This document shows positions 27,919 to 36,094 of a stretch of DNA of 64,000 bases, piece by piece. Position 1 is the stretch's first letter. Each line of letters starts with the position of its first letter. Position numbers and translations under genes: made by a program. Location: assembly GCA_031271905.1 (NCBI GenBank), contig JAISUT010000064.1, forward strand, positions 1 through 64,000, written 5' to 3'. The notes under the pieces were generated by a model that worked only from the letters and a program-made list of their open reading frames with translations, ran no database searches and had not been told where the DNA came from. Source of the stretch: Acidobacteriota bacterium. GTDB taxonomy: Bacteria > Acidobacteriota > UBA6911.

Positions 27919-29453
27919 TTCAGCCGCAGCACGCGCCTGACGCCGCGCGGCACCTCGTCCGCCCGGTGCGACACGTAGACCACGGTGACGCGCCCCAGGC
28001 GCATCAACTCCTCCACCGCCCGCAAGAACAGCCGTCGATAGGCGGCGTCCAGCCCCTGGCACGGCTCGTCCAGCACCAGCAACTCGGGGGACTTCACCAA
28101 GGCGCGCGCGAGCAACACCATGCGTTGGAGCCCGGCGGAGAGGTCGCCGAACCGCTCCCCGGCGCGCCGGCCCAGGCGGAAGCCCTCCAGCCACCCCTGC
28201 GCGGCGCGGCGCTCGGCGGCGGTCGGCCTCCTGAAGCAGCCGTAGGAGTCCTGGAACCCCGTGAGCACGGCATCCAGGCACGTCTGCCCCTCGGGGAAGT
28301 GCAGATGCAGTTCGGGCGACACCCAGCCGATGCGCTTTTTCAGGCTCCAGACGCTTTCGCCGCCGCCCCGCCGCCGCCCGAAGACATAGACCCGGTTGGC
28401 ATACGCCTGCGGGTGGTCGCCGACGACCATGCCCAGCAACGTGCTCTTGCCCGAGCCGTTAGGCCCGACCAGCGCCCAGTGCTCGCCCCGCCGCACCGTC
28501 CAGTCGAGGTTTTCAAAGACCGTGCACCCGCCGTAGGCGACCGAGACCCCCTCCATGCGCACCAGTTCGTCGGAGGCGGCGCGGCGCGGCGTCCTCGCAG
28601 GCGCGGGGAAGGAGAATCCCCCGGCGTCCGGCGGGGCGTCGGGGCGTAGCGCCGCACAGACGGCGGGATGCCGCAACATCTCCCGCAACGGCCCCGACGC
28701 CGCGATGCGGCAACCTTCGACGCAGGCCAGGTGCGTGACGCCGCGCGGCAGTTCGTCCAGGCGCTTGGCGACCAGCAGGAGGTGGAACCCCGGCCGTCGC
28801 ATCAAGCCCGCCAGGATCCGCTTCAATTGCGGGCGGAAGCGCGCGTCCAGCCCCGCGAAGGGGTCGTCGAGGATGAGCAGGCGCGGACGGCGCAGGAGGG
28901 CGCGGGCGATCAAGACCTTGCGCATCTCGCCGTTGGAAAGGGCGGGCAGGCAGAGCCCCTCCAGGTGTCCGACGCCGACGAGGCGCACGACCTCCTTTCG
29001 CAGACGGTCGAAAGCGGCGACGGCGCGCGGCGGGTCGTCCCGGACTTCGTAGGGGTTGATCTCGCAGACGCCCTCGCGGCCGAGGAAGCGCCGCACCGTC
29101 GCGCCCTCCCCTTCCCCGCCGTAGGCGTCGAACCAGCGCATGGCGGCGGGGCCGTCGCCTGCGATGCGCTTCTGCTGCTCGAAGGAGACCAGCGCCACGG
29201 CATCCCCCGGCGAGCATCCCCGCCGAGGCCGGAAGCGGCACGCCACCTCGCCGCCGACGACCGGCGCCTGTCCGGCGAGGGCGGCGGCGAACAAGGTCTT
29301 GCCCGAACCGTTCGCCCCGACCAGCGCCCACTGCTGCCCCCGCTCCAGCGCCCAGCGCACGCCTTGGAAAAACAACTCGTCGCCGGAGCGGATGCCCGCC
29401 CCTGAAAGCTCCAACAGCGGCAGGCGGCGCCGGATTCGCCGTCCCTCTCCCAT
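27864..29453 (-). CDS. Tandem ABC ATPase, ModF-like
   Basis: Two nucleotide-binding domains (GANGSGKTLF / LIARALLRRPRLLILDDPFAGLD; GPNGSGKSTLL / LSAGLQRMVLLARALVKSPELLVLDEPCQGLD); C-terminal tail encoded by the dispersed repeat. Confidence 0.85.
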   Translation of the reverse strand: MGEGRRIRRRLPLLELSGAGIRSGDELFFQGVRWALERGQQWALVGANGSGKTLFAAALAGQAPVVGGEVACRFRPRRGCSPGDAVALVSFEQQKRIAGDGPAAMRWFDAYGGEGEGATVRRFLGREGVCEINPYEVRDDPPRAVAAFDRLRKEVVRLVGVGHLEGLCLPALSNGEMRKVLIARALLRRPRLLILDDPFAGLDARFRPQLKRILAGLMRRPGFHLLLVAKRLDELPRGVTHLACVEGCRIAASGPLREMLRHPAVCAALRPDAPPDAGGFSFPAPARTPRRAASDELVRMEGVSVAYGGCTVFENLDWTVRRGEHWALVGPNGSGKSTLLGMVVGDHPQAYANRVYVFGRRRGGGESVWSLKKRIGWVSPELHLHFPEGQTCLDAVLTGFQDSYGCFRRPTAAERRAAQGWLEGFRLGRRAGERFGDLSAGLQRMVLLARALVKSPELLVLDEPCQGLDAAYRRLFLRAVEELMRLGRVTVVYVSHRADEVPRGVRRVLRLKGTSKKLAGKARRSVRVF

Positions 29454-29517
29454 CCCAGCCCTTTGCGCGGCCGCCCGCCGTTAGCGCCGCAGCGCGCCAC
29501 GCCACGGCGGACGGCCG

Positions 29518-31404
29518 CTAAAATGCGTCAGTCCTGCGCGGGCCTTGCGCGTAGTCCTCGGCGCTCCGCCCCTTGATGAAGTCGCCCGTGGACATCTCCT
29601 TGTAGCTCGCCCCCGGGAAGACCATCGGGTAGACCTCCGCGTCCGGGTCGATGACGACCTCCAGGAACGCCGCCCCCTCGAAGGCTATGAACCGCTCCAG
29701 CGCCTCGCGCAACCGCCCCTGGTCCTCCAACCGCTCGGCGAAGCCGAATCCGTCCGCCTGCGCCGCCTTGACGAAATCCTTCCGCCGCAGGGTCTTGTCC
29801 GAGCCGGAGAAGCGGTTGTCGAAAAACAGCTTCTGCCACTGCCGCACCATGCCGTCGGCGTGGTTGTTCAGCAACAGCACCTTGACCGGCAGGCCGTAGG
29901 TGGTGGCGGTCTCCAGCTCGCCGATGTTCATGCGCATGCTGCCGTCGCCGTCCACGTCGATCACCAACCGGTCGGGGAACGCCGCCTGCGCGCCGATGGC
30001 CGCCGGAAGGCCGAAGCCCATCGTCCCCATCGAGCCGGAGGTGAGGAAAAGGCGCGGCGCCTTGAAGTCGAGGTACTGCGCCGCCCACATCTGGTGCTGC
30101 CCCACGCCGGTGGCGACGATGGCGTCGCCCTTGCCCGCCGCGGCGCCTTTGACGACTTCGTTCAGGCATTCCAGCACCTGTTGCGGCTGGATGGCTCGGC
30201 TGGAGCGGTCGTAGCCCCGGGCATGCTTCTCGCGCAGCTTGCGGACGTGCTCCAGCCAGGGGGAGAAATCCTTGTCGAAGCCTTCCTTGCGCGCCGCCAG
30301 CTCGGCGAAGGCGTCGCCCGCGTCGCCCACGTGCGCCCAAGAGACCTGCTTGACCTTGCCGATCTCGGCGGCGTCGATGTCGATGTGCGCGATGTATCTC
30401 GCGTTGGGCGCGAACTCCTGCACCTTGCCCGCCACGCGGTCGTCGAAGCGCGCCCCCGCCACGAGCAGGAAGTCGCAGTCGGTCACGGCGTAGTTGGCGT
30501 ACGCCATGCCGTGCATCCCCAGCATCTGCAAAGACAGGTCGGACGTGGTGTCCACCGCGCCGATGCCCATCAGGGTCGTGACCACGGGGATGCCGAACGC
30601 CTCGGCGAAGCGGCGCAACTGCGGCGCGCCGCCGCCCAGGATGACGCCGCCGCCGGCGCAGACGAGCGGACGCTCCGACTTGCGCAGCATGCCGAGCAGC
30701 TCCGCGCACTCGGCGTCGGACAGCTTCGCCGACGCCAGCCGCTTCATGCGGGTCTCGTAGCCGCGGAAGCGGACGGTGCCGCCCCCCTTGAAAACGCCCT
30801 CCCAGTTCTGCACGTCCTTGGGGACGTCGATGACCACGGGGCCGGGACGCCCGCTGCGGGCGATCTCGAAGGCGGTGCGCACGACGGACTCCAGCTCCTC
30901 GGGACGCTCCACCAGGAAGACGTGCTTGGCGCAGGCGCTCATCAGGTTGAACACCGGCGCCTCCTGGAAGGCGTCGGTGCCGATGGCGGCGCGCGCCACC
31001 TGCCCGCATATCAGCACGACCGGGATCGAGTCCGCCATGCAGTCGCGGATGGGGGTGACGCTGTTGGTGGCCGCCGGCCCCGACGTGACGACGAAGACGC
31101 CGACCTTGCCGCTCGAGCGGGCGTAGCCCGCCGCCATGAATCCCGCCCCCTGCTCGTTGGCGGGGATGATCAACTGCATCTGCTTGTCGCGGCGCGCCTC
31201 CCGCTCGGCGTTATACCTGAAGATCGCGTCAAAGACCGGCAGGATGGCCCCGCCCGTGTACCCGAACACGGTGTCAGTCCCCTCCTCGGCCAGCACTTGG
31301 ACGATCATCTCCGCGCCGGTCATGCGCCTGCCGGCCAGGGGATGCGGTTGTCTATCGGTTTGAGTGTTTGCATCTGCCATTTCCTGCTCCTGTGTCATGT
31401 TCAC
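29518..31404 (-). CDS. ilvB: Acetolactate synthase large subunit
   Basis: GAEMIVQVLAEEGTDTVFGYTGGAILPVFDAI, GVFVVTSGPAATNSVTPI, TPP-binding VIDVDGDGSMRMNIGELETATTYGLPVKVLLLNN. Confidence 0.95.
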   Translation of the reverse strand: MNMTQEQEMADANTQTDRQPHPLAGRRMTGAEMIVQVLAEEGTDTVFGYTGGAILPVFDAIFRYNAEREARRDKQMQLIIPANEQGAGFMAAGYARSSGKVGVFVVTSGPAATNSVTPIRDCMADSIPVVLICGQVARAAIGTDAFQEAPVFNLMSACAKHVFLVERPEELESVVRTAFEIARSGRPGPVVIDVPKDVQNWEGVFKGGGTVRFRGYETRMKRLASAKLSDAECAELLGMLRKSERPLVCAGGGVILGGGAPQLRRFAEAFGIPVVTTLMGIGAVDTTSDLSLQMLGMHGMAYANYAVTDCDFLLVAGARFDDRVAGKVQEFAPNARYIAHIDIDAAEIGKVKQVSWAHVGDAGDAFAELAARKEGFDKDFSPWLEHVRKLREKHARGYDRSSRAIQPQQVLECLNEVVKGAAAGKGDAIVATGVGQHQMWAAQYLDFKAPRLFLTSGSMGTMGFGLPAAIGAQAAFPDRLVIDVDGDGSMRMNIGELETATTYGLPVKVLLLNNHADGMVRQWQKLFFDNRFSGSDKTLRRKDFVKAAQADGFGFAERLEDQGRLREALERFIAFEGAAFLEVVIDPDAEVYPMVFPGASYKEMSTGDFIKGRSAEDYAQGPRRTDAF

Positions 31405-31413
31405 GTTTCGGGG

Positions 31414-31992
31414 TCAGCGCGACGCCTCGACGGGGTCTTCCTCGACCACGGTCTCCGGGGCGAACCGCGAGTGCAGGTTGCGGCGCAGGGCGACCTGGCC
31501 GGTGCGCACCATCTCGTCGATGCCGTAGGGGCGGACGACGTCGAGGAACGCCTCGATCTTGCCGCTGTCGCCGGTGACCTCGAAGACGTAGTTCTCCGGC
31601 GTCGCCGTGACGACGCGCGCCCGGAATATCTCCGCCTCGGTCAGCAGGGAGGTGCGCCGCCCCTCCTTGGCGTGGACGCGCACCAGCACCAGCTCGCGCT
31701 CCACGCAGTTGGTGTCGGTCAAGTCGGCGGCCTCCACCGCGTTGGGGAGCTTCTCGACCTGCCGCAGGATCTGCTGCGCCAAAAGCGGCTCGCAACGCAC
31801 CACCATCGTGATGCGGGAAAGCGTGGAGTCGGCGGTGCGGGCGACGGTCAGGCTCTCGATGTTGTAGCCCCGGGCGCTGAAAAGCCCGGCGATGCGCGAC
31901 AGCACGCCGAAGCGGTTCTCCACGAGGATGGAAAGCGTCCGCGTGCTTTCGAGCGGATCTGTTTTTTCAACGAATGGGATGGCGCTCGCCAT
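31414..31992 (-). CDS. ilvN: Acetolactate synthase small (regulatory) subunit
   Basis: ACT domain TLSILVENRFGVLSRIAGLFSARGYNIESLTVARTADSTLSRITMVV. Confidence 0.95.
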   Translation of the reverse strand: MASAIPFVEKTDPLESTRTLSILVENRFGVLSRIAGLFSARGYNIESLTVARTADSTLSRITMVVRCEPLLAQQILRQVEKLPNAVEAADLTDTNCVERELVLVRVHAKEGRRTSLLTEAEIFRARVVTATPENYVFEVTGDSGKIEAFLDVVRPYGIDEMVRTGQVALRRNLHSRFAPETVVEEDPVEASR

Positions 31993-32037
31993 GTCAGACC
32001 TCCTGTGTCCCGGCATTGTCCCGGCACATGAACATAA

Positions 32038-32157
32038 GGGAACATCTAAAGCCCCGGACGCTGCGCCGCGCCTTGGTCGAAAATGCTCATTCGCCTCGGC
32101 GAACCCCGCTTTTCGACCTGCGGCGACGCCATGCCTGCGAGTTTTTTAGAGGTTCCC
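32038..32157 (+). repeat. Dispersed palindromic element, copy 7 (long form, orientation A), between ilv attenuator and ilvN
   Basis: gggaacatctaaagccccggacgctgcgccgcgccttggtcgaaaatgctcattcgcctcggcgaaccccgcttttcgacctgcggcgacgcc...gaggttccc. Confidence 0.95.
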
Positions 32158-32159
32158 AT

Positions 32160-32191
32160 AAAAAAAGCCGTCGTCCGGTTTGGGCGACGGC
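32160..32191 (-). terminator. Attenuator terminator of the ilv leader
   Basis: Minus strand GCCGTCG-loop-CGACGGC followed by T7. Confidence 0.85.
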
Positions 32192-32219
32192 CTCCCTCCC
32201 CTGCATTGGGGGTTTGCCG

Positions 32220-32339
32220 TCATCCGAACCGTGCCACGGTAAGGACGTCGATGTTGATGACGGATACGATGGCGACGGCGGACAGGGCGGCGCCGTCGGG
32301 GGTGATGTTGCCGATAAACCGCGAATTCGCCGTGTGCAT
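32220..32339 (-). CDS. Putative ilv leader peptide (39 aa): MHTANSRFIGNITPDGAALSAVAIVSVINIDVLTVARFG
   Basis: SD-like GGAAGGA upstream of ATG; cluster of Val/Ile/Leu codons just before the stop; followed by mutually exclusive stem segments and a rho-independent terminator, then ilvN-ilvB. Confidence 0.8.
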   Translation of the reverse strand: MHTANSRFIGNITPDGAALSAVAIVSVINIDVLTVARFG

Positions 32340-32402
32340 GTCCGTCCTTCCGCCTCTTCCCTTGCGCCCGCCCTCGCCTCGCCGCACAAAAAATACGGTC
32401 AA

Positions 32403-32430
32403 ATCGTAACAAGGTGTATTGTTTTGTCAA
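32403..32430 (-). promoter_or_regulatory. Putative sigma70 promoter of ilv leader-ilvNB
   Basis: Minus strand TTGACA-N16-TACGAT. Confidence 0.6.
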
Positions 32431-32458
32431 TGGGGTTTGGGAAATTTGAGGGGAGGGC

Positions 32459-33400
32459 GTGATGGAAGGCGCGGGGAAGACGATGCGATCCGAGGGTGTT
32501 CCCGGGGGGCGCCCCGAAAACCCGGGGGAGGGGCTGAGGGAGGCGTGGCGGCGGCACGAGCGGCGCTGGCGGGGCCACCGCTTCGTCTACGCCGTGGTCT
32601 CGCGGCGCAGCCGGGGCGTCTCGGTCGGCGTGAACCTCTCGCCGGGGAAGGCGTGCAACTTCGGCTGCGCCTACTGCCAGGTGAAGCGCCCTGCGCCTCC
32701 CGCGCAAGCCATGCCGGGGCGGGAGGCGCAGGTGGACGAGGTCGTGCTCGCGCAGGAGCTGGACGGCATCCTGCAAGCCGAACGCGACGGCTCGCTCTAT
32801 GGCGAGCCCCCGTTCGACGCGCTGCCGGCGGCGGGACGGGGGGTGCGCGACATCGCCTTCTCCGGCGACGGCGAGCCGACGGCGTATCCCGGCTTCGGGC
32901 GGGTCGTGGACATCGCCGCCGCCGCGCGGGCGCGCCACGGCCTGAGCGACGCGAAACTGGTCTTGATCACCAACGCCGCCTACCTGGGCGAGCCCGCCGT
33001 GCGCGACGCGCTGGAGGTGCTGGACGCGAACAACGGCGAGGTCTGGGCGAAATTGGACGCCGGGACGGAAGGGTACTTCCGCAAGGTCAACCGCGCCGCC
33101 GCGTCGCTCGACGGGATATTGGGGAACATCCTGGGGGCGGCGCGCCGCCGTCCGGTGGTGATCCAGACGCTGTGGATGCGCCTCGACGGGGACGCCCCGC
33201 CGCCGGGGGAGGTCGAAAGCTACTGCGGGCGGTTGCAGGCGTTGCTCGACGCCGGCGGGCGGCTGAAGGCGATCCAGCTCCACACCGTCGCCAGGGCTCC
33301 GGCGGAAGGCTATGTCGCGCCGCTGACCGGCGCGGAGATGGAGGGCGTCGCCAACCTCGTGCGCGCGCGCCTCCCCGTCCCGGTGGAGCTGTTCGCTTGA
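32459..33400 (+). CDS. Radical SAM protein
   Basis: CNFGCAYCQVKRP CX3CX2C cluster motif; FSGDGEPTAYPGF; 313 aa. Confidence 0.85.
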   Translation: MMEGAGKTMRSEGVPGGRPENPGEGLREAWRRHERRWRGHRFVYAVVSRRSRGVSVGVNLSPGKACNFGCAYCQVKRPAPPAQAMPGREAQVDEVVLAQELDGILQAERDGSLYGEPPFDALPAAGRGVRDIAFSGDGEPTAYPGFGRVVDIAAAARARHGLSDAKLVLITNAAYLGEPAVRDALEVLDANNGEVWAKLDAGTEGYFRKVNRAAASLDGILGNILGAARRRPVVIQTLWMRLDGDAPPPGEVESYCGRLQALLDAGGRLKAIQLHTVARAPAEGYVAPLTGAEMEGVANLVRARLPVPVELFA

Positions 33401-33405
33401 GCGGC

Positions 33406-34575
33406 CTACGCCTCGGGCGGCTCCGGCGACACCGCAGGCTGCGGGGCGGGGGCGGCCTTGGGCGGGGGCGTCGCCGACGGCAGGGGGGCGCTGTAGCTGA
33501 TGCGCGTCGGGTAGGCGATCTCCGCGCCGTGCGCCGCGATGATGTCGGCGATCTTCAGCAACACGTCCTGCTTGACCTCGTGGAAGCGCACCCAGACCGT
33601 GGTGCGGGTGAAGGTGTAGACCATGATGTCGAGCGAGAACTCGTTGAACTGCAGGAAATTCACGATCAGCGTCTGCGACTGGTCGATCTCCGGGTGCGCC
33701 ATCAGCATGGCGCGGATGTCGGAGACGATGCCCGCCACCTCGCCGATGTCGTCGTAGCGCACGCCGATGGTCTCGTTGATGCGGCGGTTGGTCATGCGCG
33801 AGGGGTTCTCCACCGTGATGGTGGTGAACACGGAGTTGGGCACGTACAGCGGGCGCTTGTCGAAGGTGCGGATGCGCGTGACGCGCCAGCCGATCTCCTC
33901 GACCGTCCCCTCGATCTGCTTGTCGGGCGAGCGCACCCAGTCGCCGACCGCGAACGGGCGGTCGAGGTGGATCATCAGTCCGCCGAAAAAGTTGGCGAGC
34001 ATGTCTTTCGCCGCCAAGCCCACCGCCAAGCCGCCGACGCCGCCGAGGGCCAGCACGCTGCCGAGCGGGACGTGCAGGCTTTGCAGGCACAGGAGGCTGG
34101 CGACGACGATGACCACTATGCGCAAAAGCTGGGTGATGCCGTCTGCGGCGGTGCGGTCTACCGGCGCCCCGAGGGCTTCCTTCCTCTTGAGGAAGGCGAC
34201 CTTCGCGTTCTGGATCAGCCGCACCAGGAACCAGGTGATGCAGAAGAACACGCCGATGGTGCGGATGGCGGGGACGGCGTTCGGCAACGGCTGGGAGATC
34301 ACGTCGGCGCCCCGGACGACGTCGAGCACGAACGTGGCGCCGAGCACCCACGCCAGCCACGAGACGGGGTGGCGGAGCGCCGAGAACAGCACGTCGTCCC
34401 ATATCGCGGGGGTCTTTTCCGCCCCTTTCGCCAAACGCGCCAAGACGCGGCGCAGGACGAAATTGACGGCGATGACCGCCAACAGGATGCCGGCGGCCTT
34501 CACGGCGAGCACGGCGAGCGCCGCAGAGCCTCCGTCGACGCCATGTTGTTGCAACCAGTCCAAGAGTAACTTCAT
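33406..34575 (-). CDS. MscS-family mechanosensitive ion channel
   Basis: LALGGVGGLAVGLAAKDMLANFFGGLMIHLDRPFAVGDWVRSPDKQIEGTVEEIGWRVTRIRTFDKRPLYVPNSVF. Confidence 0.93.
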   Translation of the reverse strand: MKLLLDWLQQHGVDGGSAALAVLAVKAAGILLAVIAVNFVLRRVLARLAKGAEKTPAIWDDVLFSALRHPVSWLAWVLGATFVLDVVRGADVISQPLPNAVPAIRTIGVFFCITWFLVRLIQNAKVAFLKRKEALGAPVDRTAADGITQLLRIVVIVVASLLCLQSLHVPLGSVLALGGVGGLAVGLAAKDMLANFFGGLMIHLDRPFAVGDWVRSPDKQIEGTVEEIGWRVTRIRTFDKRPLYVPNSVFTTITVENPSRMTNRRINETIGVRYDDIGEVAGIVSDIRAMLMAHPEIDQSQTLIVNFLQFNEFSLDIMVYTFTRTTVWVRFHEVKQDVLLKIADIIAAHGAEIAYPTRISYSAPLPSATPPPKAAPAPQPAVSPEPPEA

Positions 34576-34834
34576 CTCACAATCCCACGGAAACCCTCAG
34601 ATTCCAACAGACAGACCGGCGATGGCGCGGGGAAGCGCCTGTCGATGATGGGGGGCCGCTTCGCCGCCAGCGCCTTCCGACATGGGGATATGATGACATG
34701 ATGAATAATCCGGTTCAATACATTACAATGACGCGGTCGTCGCCGCGCGCCCCATGCGCCGGAGACGGCGGGGCTATGCCCCGCACCCCGTTAAACGGCG
34801 CGCCGTCAAACGGCGTTTTTCCAGGCAGGGCGTC

Positions 34835-35752
34835 ATGGAACTGAGGCATTTGCGATATTTCGTGGTGGTCGCCGAGCAACTCCACTTCCGCCACGCGGCG
34901 GAGATCGTGCGGGTGGCGCAACCCGCTCTCAGCCGGCAGATACGGCAGTTGGAGGAGGAGCTGGGGGTCGCGCTGCTCGAGCGCTCGCGCCACCAGGTCC
35001 GGCTCACCCCGGCGGGCAAGGCGTTCTACGAGAGGGCGCAGCGCATCCTTGCCGAAGCAGGCCGCGCCGTGGCGGAGGCCCGCGACGTGGAGCGCGGCGC
35101 CTCGGGCGTCATCCGCGTCGGGTTCGTCAGCACGGCGGCGATACAGGTGCTGCCCGACGCGATGAAGAAACTGCGGCGGCAGGCGCCGGCGGCGGAGTTC
35201 GAGCTGAACGAGCTGGCGGCGGGGGAGCAGATCGACGGGTTGTACCGCGAGCGGCTGGACATCGCCTTCGTCCACGCCAAGCTGTCGCAGGACGTGCTGC
35301 GGACGCGGGTGGTGGCGCGCGACCGGCTGGTGGCGGCCGTGCCCGAGCCGTCCAAGCTCGCCTCGGGGCGGCATGTGGACATGAAAGACCTGGTGGAATG
35401 GCCTGCGATCATGCCTGCCGCGCACTCCACCTCCGGTTTTTTCGAGCAGGTGCGCATGGCATATCAGATGGCGGGCGTGCGACCGGAGCGCGTCCACTAC
35501 ACGCGCCTGTTGCAGACCGGCCTGCTCCTGGTGGCGGCGGGGGTGGGCGTCTCGCTGGTGCCCGAGTCGTTCCAAGCCATCCACGTGAAGGGGGTCGCCT
35601 ATAGGAGATTGCAAATAGCGCCGCCCCTGAGCGAATTGGTGGCGGCGTGGCGGCGGGACAACGCCTCGCCGCTTCTCCGGCGCTTCGTCGCCGACCTGCC
35701 CACCCCGCCCACCGCGACGGCGACGGCGCCCCCGAAACATCCCCCCGCATGA
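34835..35752 (+). CDS. LysR family transcriptional regulator
   Basis: MELRHLRYFVVVAEQLHFRHAAEIVRVAQPALSRQIRQLEEELGVALLERSRHQVRLTPAG HTH plus substrate-binding domain. Confidence 0.93.
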   Translation: MELRHLRYFVVVAEQLHFRHAAEIVRVAQPALSRQIRQLEEELGVALLERSRHQVRLTPAGKAFYERAQRILAEAGRAVAEARDVERGASGVIRVGFVSTAAIQVLPDAMKKLRRQAPAAEFELNELAAGEQIDGLYRERLDIAFVHAKLSQDVLRTRVVARDRLVAAVPEPSKLASGRHVDMKDLVEWPAIMPAAHSTSGFFEQVRMAYQMAGVRPERVHYTRLLQTGLLLVAAGVGVSLVPESFQAIHVKGVAYRRLQIAPPLSELVAAWRRDNASPLLRRFVADLPTPPTATATAPPKHPPA

Positions 35753-35774
35753 GGCTGTCAGACATTGCGAAGCC

Positions 35775-35861
35775 ACGTGGAGGCGATGGGAGGGGCGGTT
35801 GGAGAACATCGCCCAAAGCACCGGCTTGACCGTCGATGAAGTCCGGCAACTCACCCAGTGA
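35775..35861 (+). pseudogene. C-terminal remnant resembling Rpn/PD-(D/E)XK recombination-promoting nuclease (putative transposase) family
   Basis: Frame reads ...TWRRWEGRLENIAQSTGLTVDEVRQLTQ*, a tail typical of that family; no N-terminal part present. Confidence 0.4.
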
Positions 35862-35994
35862 CACACGGACGGACGGCGAGGATTCGCGCATGGCCATATT
35901 GCCCCACCACCACCTCGATGTACATCGGCAAGTCGCATGAGGATGCCGCGCACACAGCGCGCAATCGATAATATTGCGTCTGCCCCTGCGCCGA

Positions 35995-36039
35995 AAAACG
36001 CATCCGACGTTCGACGCTTGCTACTAGCCGGATGCGTTT
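35995..36039 (-). terminator. Terminator-like hairpin downstream of FGE-fold gene
   Basis: 11-bp inverted repeat AAACGCATCCG/CGGATGCGTTT followed by T-run on minus strand. Confidence 0.5.
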
Positions 36040-36094
36040 GCTGTTACTGCTGTTTGCCCCTTGCCGAGGATGGGATGCAGACGCCTGTTCAAAA

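Noticed and set aside
32220-32402. 60-aa ORF MTVFFVRRGEGGRKGRGGRTD-MHTANS... taken at full length
   Set aside because: The internal ATG at 32339 has a better SD and the upstream -10/TSS leaves little room for the longer version; the 39-aa leader is preferred.
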